The position numbers and the translations under genes are program-made. The notes below the pieces were generated by a model. It worked only from the letters and a program-made list of their open reading frames with translations, was not told the origin of the DNA and made no database searches. A stretch of DNA of 64,000 bases from Camillea tinctor (lineage: Eukaryota > Ascomycota > Sordariomycetes > Xylariales > Xylariaceae), in the NCBI GenBank assembly GCA_022578605.1, contig MU394128.1, forward strand, positions 1 through 64,000. Reading direction: 5' to 3'. Numbering within the stretch: the stretch's first letter is position 1; each line of letters begins with the position of its first letter. This document shows positions 44,662 to 57,000 of this stretch, piece after piece.

Positions 44662-45180
44662 ATGCCGCATCAGCTATCTATCCAGATTCCCTCGCGGACC
44701 AGCTCACCAACCCCGACAACCACCCGCTCCCACAAGAGCCTTCAGCGCCAGTTCGCCGATATTCTCATTCGGGTAACCGGGAGTCCTACTAAACCCTTCT
44801 CTACTATCGACAACAACGACGATGACGCATGCTCCAGCTACGATGAGAACGAGAATGAGAACGAGCACGAGGATAGGGATCTCGAGCCTTCGGCCTCGGC
44901 TCCAGAAACCACCGAGAAAGAGGCCATGGCAGCTTCGTACGCCGAGTTCGCGGCCCTGAACCCGTACAGGGCGAGGACCTTAGAGGAAAACGAGGCGGCA
45001 GCAGATGTGGCAGTGCGTCAGACAATCACGATCATGGAGAGCCACGATGAGGCGCTGTTACGACTATCGAGCCAGCTCGACTCGGTACACGAGTTGATAA
45101 AGGCCGAGGAGTGTGCGGCGTTGCGATTTTTGCAGAGGCTTTCACCTGAGACGGAGGGGGCGAAGGAGGAGGAAAATTAA
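44662..45180 (+). CDS. Acidic orphan protein
   Basis: Single exon, 172 residues, with ATG in an AAAAATG context. A Ser/Thr/Pro-rich, basic N-terminus (IPSRTSSPTPTTT) leads to a segment KSLQRQFADILIRVTGSP. Next is an Asn/Glu repeat (DENENENEHEDRD), then a helical region (RTLEENEAAADVAVRQTITI; LLRLSSQLDSVHELIKAEE). No family is recognised. GC-rich coding sequence against AT-rich flanks favours a real gene. It is the third short acidic or polar orphan in tandem from 42136. Confidence 0.6.
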   Translation: MPHQLSIQIPSRTSSPTPTTTRSHKSLQRQFADILIRVTGSPTKPFSTIDNNDDDACSSYDENENENEHEDRDLEPSASAPETTEKEAMAASYAEFAALNPYRARTLEENEAAADVAVRQTITIMESHDEALLRLSSQLDSVHELIKAEECAALRFLQRLSPETEGAKEEEN

Positions 45181-46974
45181 ACTTGTAGGCTATGCTATGT
45201 AGAGACGGGGGAGTTTGCTGCTGGACAGATCAGGATACACTAGCTAGAATATAATAGAAGAACGAAGTTGGCTTCTTGACTTGTGTATGTTTCTACCGTA
45301 TATATACCTAGGTTACCTTATACCTACCTAGGTAAGTAAAGGGAAATCAGGCCATGATGATTATCTGGGACGTGTTTGATTTTTGATTTGATGTTGATTT
45401 TGATACGCTGTGATGCACAGAAACAGTCTTCCCTTGATTGTGCATAACAGTTCAATAAGTGTACTTGACCAAAGAGCTGAGAGATCCTTATTTTTTTTCC
45501 GAGCTGATCCTGTCCTTCCCCATATTCTCAGACTCCTTTTCTACACGAAAGGTATTGATAGAACCAGACTTAGGCTGTAGCAAAGGGAGGAGGGTAGTCG
45601 AATGTCGGCATCTATGCGATAGTATACACTATCTTCGTATGACATCTTACATACTGCCTACCTACTCTACGGAAGACGCAGGGAAGGTCAGCAGCAATGA
45701 CGAATACCGCTTTCAATCTCAGACGACGAACCCGTGCACTAGTATCGATTGATAATACCTAGTTAGTTAGGTTATACCTATAGGCTGGCGCTTGCTGGGT
45801 AGTTAGTTGATTATGTTGACGGACGGACAGAGATATTCCGTTGTATGCTTTCGTAGTATTTTCCGTTATCCTCTAACTCTGGACCCCCCGGCTGTCCCCC
45901 TTTCCATCGTGGATTTAAGATGCACGTGCACTTCAAGTTCGCCGTACCAAAATAGTAAATAGCAACTGCTAATTTTATCCAATAGGAAGCATTTACAAGG
46001 TGTAGATTTGCTCTTTCCTTTTTCCATTACCTAGCCTGTCTACGCTTCATTACGTATGTACCAAGGCAGGCTTCTTGAAGTTCAAGTGAAGGAGTCAATA
46101 TGTATGCATTACTTAACCTAGGTAGCATGTCTGATATATATTCCAGGGAGCGAATGATATCCTCACGCGTCCCCTGTCACTCCGGCATACTCGGGTGATC
46201 GTCCACTTGCGGCTAGGGTCTGATCAGGGGATGCTGGTGGAGACTGGGTGGAGGTGGTCGACAAGGTCTCAAGCCCGGTAAAAACTAACTCCAACATCGT
46301 GGGTAGTGGGGCCAGCATCGTTTCGTGATCCGATCAAGTTTCCCTTGGCACACAAGGGAGAGAAGGACTTATAAAAATGAAAAAGCGCCAACATAGCTAG
46401 CTCATGCCGGCTCGTTTATTTGGCACAGAATACAATCGTTAAGTCTTTCCTTCGGCAATCTCACCACGCCTGACTTCAATATATTCCTTTCAATGATACC
46501 CCACTTGATGCTCCCTTCCGCAATAGCCTCATGATTCCTTCTTGATTAATGTGAAAACCCCTAGCAGTTATCTATTAGCGTAGGTCTTCGCTGATTCCTT
46601 GCCGCTTATTCCTTATTGCCTACCTAGGTATATTGCGTAATTGTCGAACGGCGCTTCGTCCGTGTATTCACGAGCAGCCCTATTGGAAAGCGGAATGGAT
46701 GCGACCTGGACGTTTTGGTTTTGGCAACGGGGTTTATTTTGTATCCATGTTCGATGAAGCATGGGGAGGGGACAGTCGGGTCAGGTGGTTGTATATCTAG
46801 CTAGAGGAGAACCTTCCATCAGAGTCCCGAATACTGAGCTTCAATACCTCCAACCATCTTCCTTTCCTTCTTCTGTAAGACGTTTGACGTTCAAACGCAT
46901 CCGTTCTTTCTTAAGCCTTGACGGCAATCACTTTCTCTATATTCTCTTCTTGGCGCGCTTGGTAGCGAGACAAT
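45181..46974. other. Intergenic, promoter side of cellobiose dehydrogenase
   Basis: About 1.8 kb without a supported gene. CCTAGGTA words are found at 45305-45335, 45755-45785 and 46620-46635. The frame at 46761 overlaps the next gene's start and is not coding-like. Confidence 0.4.
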
Positions 46975-49422
46975 ATGAAGTATTTATTCTTTTCTCTCCT
47001 AGGTTCGGCTCTAGGAGCATCAGCAGCTGGTCAACTGAACTATACAGATAGCAACACTGGCATATCCTTTTCAGGATATACCGATGGCAAAGGCTACACC
47101 TTCGGAATGGCCCTACCAGAGGACCCGGCCAAAGACTTCATTGCACAAGTTGTTGCACCCGTAACAGATGGGGCTGGATGGGCAGGCATTGATATGGGGG
47201 TATCGATGGCAGAGTATCTGCTTATCGTTGCTTGGCCAAATAATGATGAAATAATGCTGTCACCACGGCTCGCCAGCGCCTATGCTACACCCTCTGTGTA
47301 TACCGGAGATGTGACCTTGTCCCCAATTGCGAAGGGAACCTTTGTTAACTCAACCCACTACTCGGCTACTTTTGTCTGTGGCGGGTGCATCACGGGCGGC
47401 TCGGATTCGTTCTCGACGGACGGCGATTTAGCAGTCATGGCTTACGCCTATTCTACTTCCGCGGTGATAGACCCTACCGATACATCAACCTCCCTCTCAT
47501 ACCATTCAGCTGGTTTCAGCGGCTTCGGGCAGAATCTCGCGGCCGCCAAGTCAGCCCAGTACGCGAAGTGGGCTGCGATGGCAACTAATACCACGACAAC
47601 TCCTAAGGTGCCGACTACAGGTGGTGGTAATTCGACAATCCCATCCACCAACCAAACCACTACCATCTCCAACTCAACATATGATTACATTATCGCAGGA
47701 GCCGGTCCAGCGGGCCTCATTGCAGCTAGTCGGCTCGCTGAAAGCGGCGCCTCCGTACTTCTCGTTGAGCGTGGTGGTGCTTCTACTTTCTCAACTGGAG
47801 GGGAGGATGTAGTACCATGGAACAGCTCGGTCACAGTATACGATGTTCCTGGTCTCGCTTACTACCTCTCTAGCATGGCTGATTCTGGCACCTACTGTAC
47901 AGATACGGCATCTCAGGCTGGCTGCCTTCTAGGTGGAGGTAGCGTGGTTAACGCATTGATGTTCGTGAAGCCCCAGGATGCGGACTTCAATGACAGGTGG
48001 CCTGCTGGGTGGAAGGCTAGCGATGTTCACTCTGCCTCAGAGCGGCTCTTCACTAGGAACCCTGGTACGAGCTCACCATCTGCGGACGGCAGGCGATACG
48101 ACCAGGGTGCGTACGATGTGCTTTCCAAGTTTTTTGGTGCTAACGGATTTCGTTCTGTCGATGCACTCAACGAGCCTAATAGCAAGACCGACGTCTTCTC
48201 TCATCCGCCTTGGAATATCCACAACCACGAACGTGGTGGACCAGTGAAGACGTATCTGCCACTTGTACAGGATATGACCAACTTCAAGCTGTCCCTCAAC
48301 ACCAAGGTCATCCGCGCTGTCCGCAACGGAACGTGGGCTTCGGGCGTCGAAGTAGAGAAGCAAGACGGAAGCCGAGAGATTATCCAGGTGACCGCGAATA
48401 GCGGCAAGGTGCTTCTTGCCGCGGGAGCTCTATCTACCCCACGAATCCTGTTCTATAGCGGTATCGGTCCATCTTCACAGATCCGGAAGGTCCCCGCCTC
48501 GGTCCAGCTGCCGGCCTCAAGCCAATGGATCGACCTTCCCGTGGGCGAGGGTCTGCAAGACCACCCGATCATTACGCTTAACTTGGCAACGAACGCTAGT
48601 CTCGACACACTCGACCCATCCGCTTTCACCTCTCCTTCCAATTCGTCCGTCTCGCAATGGGGCCGCGGCTCAGGCTTGCTCACACAGGCAGGGCAGCGAC
48701 TCAACTTCTGGACCTCGGTAACGCCGACGGCAGACGGGCAGAGGCGGTTTCTGCAGGGAACTTGCAACAGTCCATCAGCGGGCACGGTGCGCGTGAAGCT
48801 GTATCTAACGCACGGGCTAACTTCGTCGAGCAGTGTGGTGCTCGACGCTACAGGGGCAAATACGCAATTCTCTGGGTCGCCGTGGCTGCAGACGGCGGGG
48901 GACATCGAGGCATACGAGATGTTTCTTGATCGCATGGTGCAGATGGTGAGCAAGCCGGGCGCTGGCGTCGCGATACAGCTCTCGGACGGAAGCGTCGCAC
49001 CTGCGGGTATCACAGGAGCAGTGCTGCTGGCGGATCTGAACTCCACGCTTGTCACGGGAGCTCATTACGTCGGCACGGCACGAATGGGTCCGCGGGGGAA
49101 CGGTACGAGCAGTAGCGCTGTCGGGGGAGTTGTGGATACGGATACGCGGGTCTACGGCACAGATAATCTGTTCGTGGTGGACGCGAGCATGCACCCTGAC
49201 CTTCCTACGGGAAATACTCAGGCTATCGTCATGGTAGCTGCCGAGAAGGCGGTGGAGAAGATTCTCGGTCTCGACGGTGTTACTGTCGGTGGTGGTGACG
49301 GGGTTGGTAGTGGGAGAAATGGTGGTGGCGGGAGAAGAAGGCCCTCGCCGCGCCCGCTGAGACGTGGTCCCGGATATAACCATTACTACGGACATAGTCT
49401 CCGACGGGGAACGGGAAGCTAA
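46975..49422 (+). CDS. Cellobiose dehydrogenase (AA8 cytochrome + AA3_1 flavodomain)
   Basis: Secreted flavocytochrome that oxidises cellobiose and passes electrons to lytic polysaccharide monooxygenases (family knowledge). Single exon, 815 residues. The signal peptide is at 1-18. The cytochrome domain spans about 20-200: heme ligands are M78 (GVSMAEYLLIVAWPN) and H177 (LSYHSAGFSGFG), and CGGC (135-138) carries the usual cysteine pair. A Thr/Asn-rich linker runs 204-235. The flavodomain begins YDYIIAGAGPAGLIAASRLA (FAD dinucleotide fold) with LLGGGSVVNALMF. The catalytic His is near residue 697 (GAHYVGTARMG) and the catalytic Asn near 746 (PTGNTQ). There is no C-terminal CBM1; instead the protein ends in a Gly/Arg-rich tail (GGGGRRRPSPRPLRRG), which is unusual. 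Confidence 0.92.
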   Translation: MKYLFFSLLGSALGASAAGQLNYTDSNTGISFSGYTDGKGYTFGMALPEDPAKDFIAQVVAPVTDGAGWAGIDMGVSMAEYLLIVAWPNNDEIMLSPRLASAYATPSVYTGDVTLSPIAKGTFVNSTHYSATFVCGGCITGGSDSFSTDGDLAVMAYAYSTSAVIDPTDTSTSLSYHSAGFSGFGQNLAAAKSAQYAKWAAMATNTTTTPKVPTTGGGNSTIPSTNQTTTISNSTYDYIIAGAGPAGLIAASRLAESGASVLLVERGGASTFSTGGEDVVPWNSSVTVYDVPGLAYYLSSMADSGTYCTDTASQAGCLLGGGSVVNALMFVKPQDADFNDRWPAGWKASDVHSASERLFTRNPGTSSPSADGRRYDQGAYDVLSKFFGANGFRSVDALNEPNSKTDVFSHPPWNIHNHERGGPVKTYLPLVQDMTNFKLSLNTKVIRAVRNGTWASGVEVEKQDGSREIIQVTANSGKVLLAAGALSTPRILFYSGIGPSSQIRKVPASVQLPASSQWIDLPVGEGLQDHPIITLNLATNASLDTLDPSAFTSPSNSSVSQWGRGSGLLTQAGQRLNFWTSVTPTADGQRRFLQGTCNSPSAGTVRVKLYLTHGLTSSSSVVLDATGANTQFSGSPWLQTAGDIEAYEMFLDRMVQMVSKPGAGVAIQLSDGSVAPAGITGAVLLADLNSTLVTGAHYVGTARMGPRGNGTSSSAVGGVVDTDTRVYGTDNLFVVDASMHPDLPTGNTQAIVMVAAEKAVEKILGLDGVTVGGGDGVGSGRNGGGGRRRPSPRPLRRGPGYNHYYGHSLRRGTGS

Positions 49423-50105
49423 ATTCTTTGTACATAGTACTTATTTGAGTAATTACCTAGATAGGCAGTGGGAACAACTTTTTATTACGTTCGTGTAGGT
49501 TGCCTAAGTCCCCCCTGCCCATTATACTATTATCTAACCTAGTGGACATACTAATGAATGTATGTACCTTTCCTACCGCACCTGCAGGTACCACTAGGTA
49601 GTGGTAGGTACTACTAAGCAGTACCGATGTTACAATACTATGTATGCCTACTAGGTATATACATACATGTGATTTGGTATAACCTCAAAGATGCAGAAGG
49701 AAGGCGCTCTTTGGTCCCGTCGCGACTGCGCTGCTAAGCTGCTACTGCTGCAGGTCAGATCAGTATCTATTAGTCGGTAGGTATGTACCTAGGTATACAT
49801 TAGGAAGGCAAGTCACCTAATCAGTGCTCAGTCTCAATGTTAAGGATTACATACATGTAGTACATTGTCTGTAAGGAGGTAGTGCGGGTAGATGCATACA
49901 TAGTAGTTGTACATACCTAGGTCCACTAGTATCTAGTATGTAGGTAACGTAAGCAACACACTGCTGTCGGCTGGGCCGTAGATTGTAGATCGTAGAATAT
50001 ACCTAGATCACAGATATAAAGGGAGGAAAGAGACCCCGACTAAATGGATCTGAAATTGTCACTATTACCACTTTAAACAAGAATACCTAGCGTGCCTCAA
50101 GGGAA
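49423..50105. repeat. Intergenic rich in TAGGTAC/CTACTAGG palindromes
   Basis: The gap is dominated by short overlapping words such as CCTAGGTA, TAGGTAGTGG, TACTACTA and TACATACATG, densest at 49520-49690 and 49780-49940. It ends in the promoter of the NmrA-like gene. No coding evidence is seen. Confidence 0.55.
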
Positions 50106-51050
50106 ATGGCCAAGGTTCTTGTCGTTTTCGGCGCCACCGGCCAACAAGGAGGCTCGGTCATTGACCATGTGCTCAATGACTCTGAACTCTCCCAGGAGTT
50201 CACCATCCGCGCTGTGACCCGCCATGTCGACTCCGCAAAGTCAAAACAGCTCAAGGAGAGGAATGTCGAGGTCGTCCAGGGCGACATGCTCGACCAGGAC
50301 TCCCTCGGCCAAGTTCTAACCGGTGCTCACACTGCTTTTGCCATGACGATGCCCTCCTTTGACCCCAACAGCGCCATCATCGAATACAATAGTGGTAAAG
50401 CCGTTGCCGATGTTGCCCTTGACAAGGGTGTTGAGCACATCATCTTCAGCACCCTTCCATCTGTCTCCCATATCTCTAGTGGGAAATACACCAAGGTCGC
50501 CTTCTTTGACACTAAGGCCAAGATCGAGCAGTACATCCGCAGCCTTTCAGGAATCAAGAGCACCTTCTATGCTGCGGGCTCGTTTATGAGCAACTTCCGG
50601 AACCAGGCCATATCCCCAAGACGAGCTCTTGATGGTAGTGAGACGTGGGTGATGACCAGCCATCTCTCGCCCCAAGCCCAAGTTCCTTTGCTCAATGCTG
50701 CAGGTGATACAGGCAAGTTCGTCGGCGCCATGCTCGCCGACCCGGACAAATATGCCGGTTCCACCTTCTGTGGTGCTACAGCCTTGTATAGCCTGGAGGA
50801 AGTCGCTGAGATCATAGCGCGAGCCACGGGAAAGCTCGTTGTGTATCGGCAGATACCGCTTGCGGAATTCATTGGCAGCCTGCCGTCCGGGGTGGGTAAC
50901 GTGTTCGCCGAGACGTTTAGCTACTTCGGGGAGTTTGGTTACTTCGGTCCTAGGACCGCAGAGCTAGTCGTATGGGCAGCGGCCAACGCTAGGGGTAAAC
51001 TTACAACTTTCGAGGAATTTGTGGAGAGACATCCTTTCGAGCTGAAGTAA
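50106..51050 (+). CDS. NmrA-like NAD(P)-binding protein
   Basis: Atypical short-chain dehydrogenase of the NmrA/HSCARG group, often a redox sensor or isoflavone-reductase-like enzyme. Single exon, 314 residues. The N-terminal Rossmann motif is VFGATGQQGGSV (glycines 9-16). The strand/acidic turn VEVVQGDMLD follows, then FAMTMPSFD, VEHIIFSTLPS and the lysine region SGKYTKVAFFDTKAKIEQYI. The Tyr of a canonical YxxxK is not present in that place. The C-terminus has LAEFIGSLPSGVG and TFEEFVERHPFELK. There is no signal peptide and the protein is cytosolic. Neither substrate nor regulator role can be told from sequence. Confidence 0.9.
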   Translation: MAKVLVVFGATGQQGGSVIDHVLNDSELSQEFTIRAVTRHVDSAKSKQLKERNVEVVQGDMLDQDSLGQVLTGAHTAFAMTMPSFDPNSAIIEYNSGKAVADVALDKGVEHIIFSTLPSVSHISSGKYTKVAFFDTKAKIEQYIRSLSGIKSTFYAAGSFMSNFRNQAISPRRALDGSETWVMTSHLSPQAQVPLLNAAGDTGKFVGAMLADPDKYAGSTFCGATALYSLEEVAEIIARATGKLVVYRQIPLAEFIGSLPSGVGNVFAETFSYFGEFGYFGPRTAELVVWAAANARGKLTTFEEFVERHPFELK

Positions 51051-54000
51051 CCGGCTACATGTAATGAACAGGCGTACCTAGTATGTATTTATGAGGGTTT
51101 TCATGATAAGCCACAAGCATTAGTTTAATCAACTGGATTGATACAATATATGGGTAAAGGCCTATTTATTTAAGAAATACATACCTACTTAGGTATACAT
51201 GCACATATAAAGGTATATCCTACAACAGGTACCATGTGGGATCAGTATGAACGACTCCACGTGACTCTGGTAACATCATACAAAGGTCCAGGTTCGAATA
51301 AAGGACCCATGAAGAAATGATAAAAATATACAATATTAAAGTGAATTGTCATGACTTCATTAAATAATAAGCTACCAAGTCCTCCATCTTACCCCAACCC
51401 AAATCCTTCTCTCTTGTCACGGTGAAACCAAGACTATCTACTTTAAATTACCCCTTATCTTCCTGAAATGTCTTTTATAGCTCATTTCTATTAGCCTTTA
51501 ATCTCCAGTTTAGTCTTTGCCTTCGTTTTAGTTTACTTAATCCCGTAATGGAATAACCTCTTGATAAGTAGAACAAGGACTTTAGTGATCCATTGAAGCA
51601 TTATATATGAGTGACCATATCCGTCCACTCACAATTTCTTTTCTTCTTTACTACAAGACCCATTTCCATATATACATCAGACAACTTATATTGCCCAAAG
51701 AGATGAGAACATCCCGTTCACAGTTCGTGATTCACGTTCAGATCCATTCTTGGTATTATATTGCTTTGCTCCTAGGAGGTTTATACCCCCTTTTCACATT
51801 CTGCCTCGTTTAGGTTGGTCCAAGCCTAGCTATGTGTCGAGTCCCACTATGCCTGTGTACATGTAGTGTCTGGAAAACATTACTCCAGTGGAGGTATTAA
51901 GTACCCTATGCGTATAGACGGCGAGATTCCATTATTCGGCATGGCAACAGGAAACTTGCGGAACTCTGCGGACCCAAGCGGATCCTTACTCCTGGGGATA
52001 TATTTCCATTCCTCTGTTTATCCTTTTTCCCTTTCCCTCTTTCTCTTCTATATATACCCACTCACCCATAACGGTAAGTCTCACTCTTTCTTCCTTTCTT
52101 TTTCCACTACCTATCCTCTAGTCCTCCTCCACCTTAGACCATCACTTCAACCCTACCTCTCTCACTGCTGTCAGTGTAAAAAAGATAATCATCCTCTCAT
52201 TCCCTGCAACTGAATCCTACTACCTGCTTCTGGCTTCTGTTTTGGGGCTGGCTTCCCACCCTTCGCATCCTCTCCTCCCTCCCTCTTTTGTCACCACCAC
52301 CACCATCACCACCATTCCTACTGCTACCATATCTTCTCCCCTCTTCATACTACTTCAATATTTCTCTTCTACAAGGCTTATCTTCTTGTCCTACACATAT
52401 CTTTCTGTCACAGCCCCTTCATATGGCTGCTTATGAAGTACATATGCTAATGTCGACACTCGTTGTAGGCTTCCTAATTTTATCATTTCCTTGAGACATT
52501 TAGTCATTATACATAACACCATTGTACGATATAATATTGTACACTATTATTTTGTGTAATTTATGGTACAAAGTACTGTACTTGCTTGAAGAGCAAGCTT
52601 GAGAAGAAGATACGGGACGAGTGGTAAGTGTAAGGCGGCACATGTCCTCCACCTTTTCCCTCTTCGTATTACCTACCTATATTTTCGCGACTTCGCATAC
52701 TTGATTGTCATTTTCAAAACCCAGCTGCTTTTTCTCTTCTGATTTTTGATTTTATTTTTATTTTTGCACATTCGTACACTTACTGTTTCCCTCCCTTTCC
52801 CTCATTTTGCGGTGTGGTGTCGGCAGCTTGCATCCAAGCTACAGCAACAGCAGCAGCAATAACAACAACAATCTTCACCGTGTGAGCGAACAAACACATC
52901 CACGTATATAAAGCTACCGGCATACTCTCCAGGTACCTACTATGTAGGTATCTAATGCAAGGATAAGGAGGGGAGAGAAGCCCGATCGGAGAAAAACCTT
53001 AGAGCCAAACTGACAGCTGCTTGCAACCAGAACTTCACTCTTTAACTCTGAGATAGAAGGTACAGGTGTAGGAATTTTAGGTACGTACCATCAATCCACT
53101 CGTCTTTCCTTCCTGGGATTTATTTTCAAGTTTCAGAAATTCTTATACGCACATACTACATAGTACTATGTATGTAGTACTACATACTAGTACATAGTAC
53201 ATACTAGTGCACATCTATCTCCCATGTACCTTCCTCCTTTCTCTTCTACACTTTGTTTTGTTTACCTGCACCTCGTGTACACCTGGCCTACTTCCTCTAG
53301 CCAGCTGGCGGTGCTTGTGTCCCAAGCCCTTTGCACGTCCATCACCTCTTACCTCTACCTCCTCTTCTCCTCTCCCACCCACTCACCTTTCCTCTTACTT
53401 CCCTTCTCAACAGAAAAGTCAACTTGAGGTCTTTTTCTACCTTCTCCTCTCCCTTTCTCTTTAACCACTGTTCTCTTGATTTTGTTGTTCACTTTTCTCA
53501 CCCCCATATAACCCCGATATCCTACCGACACACCTACTTCACTACATAGGTCCTCGCCTATAGACACGCCCACTGACTCAGCTTAGGTGCTCCCAGGTAT
53601 TTTCTTCTTCTTATTCCCTTTTGCTCTCCCTCTTTCAGCTCTCTCGGTCTTGGCAAACCTCCCCATCTAAATCCCCCCTCCCTCCCCCCCATACCTACTA
53701 TATGCCTAGGAGGCACCCGGCTCAGGACACGACCATGTACCTTTGTTGTTTCTGATGTCACAATCATCTTGATAATTGTTGTCTGGATGCTTGTGTGTGA
53801 GATAAAGAGGTCTCTCGCACTGCTTTCCATATCAACCACCAGAAAGACAGAAAGGTTAGGGGGCATATGTACATATGGTTACATACTACCTTCGTCCTGC
53901 ATCTTGATATATCATACACACGCTACAAGACTACCCAGTGAATCTCACATATCACCTAGACATCACATTCCACCTACCTAGAAGACACCTATCACTTAGT

Positions 54001-54084
54001 ACTACTCATCATCACTATCTCAATCTCCATCTTCATCCTCACATATCATTCTCTCTTTACTGACCACTATATCCCAGACCCACC
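51051..54084. other. Long pyrimidine-rich promoter/leader region
   Basis: Three kilobases without a supported gene. From about 52010 to 54080 the plus strand is very C/T-rich. This is a pattern typical of promoters and long 5' leaders of fungal regulatory genes, here pointing at the helicase gene. A dense palindromic TACTACATAGTAC cluster sits at 53148-53212. Several short frames (52242, 53207, 53331) are Ser/Leu/Pro strings from the composition. Confidence 0.5.
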
Positions 54085-57000
54085 ATGGCGAGCCCTGACC
54101 AGAGTCAGGCTCCCGGTATCCAGGTATGTTCTGGTCAATACTTTTTCAACCCATTTCCTCCCCCATCCACTATATAGTCTGTCTCTATCTAACCCACTGC
54201 AAGCGGGAGCTGGATATCATCAAGCAGCACGTCAACTATGAGCCGGTATCGGTGTCCGGCCAGGGGTGGCGTGCATACCCCGAGATCCCGACAGCCCGTG
54301 ATCTCAACCCTGACTGGGACGATCCGTCCCAGAGGGCTGAGATCACTCACTTGCTTCCGAACACCTGGCAGCGCCCTTGGTCGGACAAGAATACCTACCT
54401 GGAGACACACTACCGACTCCAGCGTGAGGAAGTCATTACGATGCTGCGGTTCTCCATCCGAAAGTTCAGAAATTGTCCATTGATGATGGATGATGAGGAG
54501 ACATGCATTTATACCAAGGTGAGCAAAGTATTTACCCATCTCTCGCTAGATGTTCAATTTCATAGCTAATTCGTAACAACAGGTGTTTGTCCAAGGTTAC
54601 CGAATGACCCGCCTTGGTCCGGTATGCCAAATCCAGTTCTCAACCGAGAGATGTGGGAAGAAAATTAGATGGTCGCAGACGCGTCGCCTCACCACCGGCG
54701 CTTTGATAGTCCTCTCCACGGCACAGGATGCCTTCAAAACTATATGTATCCCTGCCACCATTGCTGACCATCCAATCCGCGATGGCTTGGACCAAAACCC
54801 TCCCCTTATCCAGATTCACTGGGCTAATATGGATGATGCCATCATGGATCCCACCCTCGAGTTGGTCATGGTTGAATCTCGTTTCGGCTATTTCGAGGCC
54901 GTCCGTCACTGTTTAGTTGGGCTACAGCAGGTTGCCATGACGTATTCCCCCATTGACAAGTACTTAGTCGGTGCTGACAAGAGCGATGTACTGGCTGAAT
55001 ACGTCAAGAAGAAACCACAGATGAATATTTCGTCACTTATCCACCATGTACCCAACTCTAGCGACATGACGAGGGCCCAAGTTGCCGAGGAAATGAGACA
55101 GATTAGAGAATCGCTAACCAGCCAGTCTGTGATTGATGGCATCAGTAACCAACTATCCCCATACACCAACCTTGACAATTCCCAGCTCGAGGCTGTTCAT
55201 CGCATTCTCACTAAGGAGTTGGCAATTGTACAGGGACCCCCCGGCACAGGCAAGACCTTTACATCTGTACAAGCTCTGCAAATTCTATTAGAGAGCCAAA
55301 AAGAGCCGGGCAATAGCGTGATTGTTGTTGCTGCACAGACCAACCATGCTGTAGACCAGATACTTATCCAGTTGATTAATCTTGGTTTCAATGTGGCACG
55401 ACTTGGTGGACGTACACAGAACGAGGGGATAAAGCGATACAGCATGTATAATCTTCGACGCCGTGCTATGCTGCCTTCATTTCTCGGTGGTGATAGAGAT
55501 TACAAGACCTTTGAAGCAGCACGGAAAAAGAACATCTCTACACTTGAGACTATTGTGAAGAATGTGTTTCCTCAAGACATCCTTGACCCCTCAGCTCTCC
55601 ACTCAGCCGGTATTATATCAGAGGGTCAGCTTGATTCTTTGCTAGCTGACGAGTGGGAATCGGCATCGTCGCCAAACTCTTCTGATGTCACGCTGTCCGA
55701 GTGGCTTGGGGACCAGCTTGTCGCGGTACCTCCTAACACATTTCGTGACCCCATCTTTGAGGACGCTGAGAATGAGGATATGTTGGATCTTGAGGATGAA
55801 GACTACCAAGTGGACCTTGACGACTGTATTGTGGATGAAGACGAAGATCGTGGCCGTATTCATGGTAGATGGGTTCCGATCTGCCATCGATGGACGGGCT
55901 CAAACCCCCATAACCGCAACGAGAATGACCTAGTCATTCGCCGGGAGCTTCGGAGGGAGAACCTGTGGGACATTGACATCAAGTATCGCGGTGCAGTTTA
56001 CCAATACTGGCAGAGGGAGCTACTGCGTGCCCGCGTCCAAGATTTCCGCAAAACGTTAGCCGACAATGTTCGTATCTGCAAAAATCTGAAAATCAATCGT
56101 TGGTATAAGGATACGCAATGCGTTAAGGCCTGCAAGATCGACATTGTCGGATGTACCACTACTGGCTTGTGCAAGTATCGCGGCTTGCTCTCTGCTTTGG
56201 CTCCCCGAACTATGCTCATCGAAGAAGCAGCCGAAACTAGGGAAGCCAATATCATGTCAGCCTTATATGGCTCCCTTCAACAATTGATCCTCGTTGGTGA
56301 CCATCAGCAGCTAGCGCCAAATTGTGATATTGCTGCACTTGGAGAGGATCCGTACTACTTGCGTGTTTCTATGTTTGAGAGGCTGGTCAAGTTGAAGATG
56401 CCGTTTAGTGTTTTGAACATGCAGCGTCGTATGACTCCAGTACTACGAGAAATCCTTAACCCTTTCTATCCATCCCTGCAGGATCATCCGGTTGTCATGA
56501 AGGAAGACGCTCGACCTGCTGTCCCCGGCATGAAATTAGAGTCATTCTTCTTCCATCACACTTGGTCGGAGGGTACAGACGAAAACATGAGCAAGTACAA
56601 TCTTCTAGAAGCGGATATGATTGTCCACTTCGTCGACTACCTTCTCATGAATGGTGTTGATTCGACTAAGATCACCATCTTGACCTTCTACAGGGGTCAA
56701 CGCAAAAAGATCGTGAAGGAGATGCGAAGAAAACTATCTCATCGGGCTCCTTTCACCAACGTTCATACCATTGATTCGTATCAAGGTGAAGAGAATGACA
56801 TCATCCTTCTTTCATTAGTTCGTAGCAATGGGCCCAACGGTCCCCACAAAGCTGGTTTCCTCCGCGATCAGAACCGTGGAGTAGTAGCCATCAGCCGTGC
56901 ACGTCGGGGTTTCTATATATTTGGAAACATGATCAATCTTGCGAATGCTTGTCCAGAGTCGTCGGCCATGTGGGGCCGGATCGAGGAGGTCTTCAGAAGA

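Noticed and set aside
52242..53573. Several Ser/Leu/Pro-rich frames in the pyrimidine-rich region
   Set aside because: They arise from CT-rich composition, which lacks stops; no start context, splice logic or similarity.
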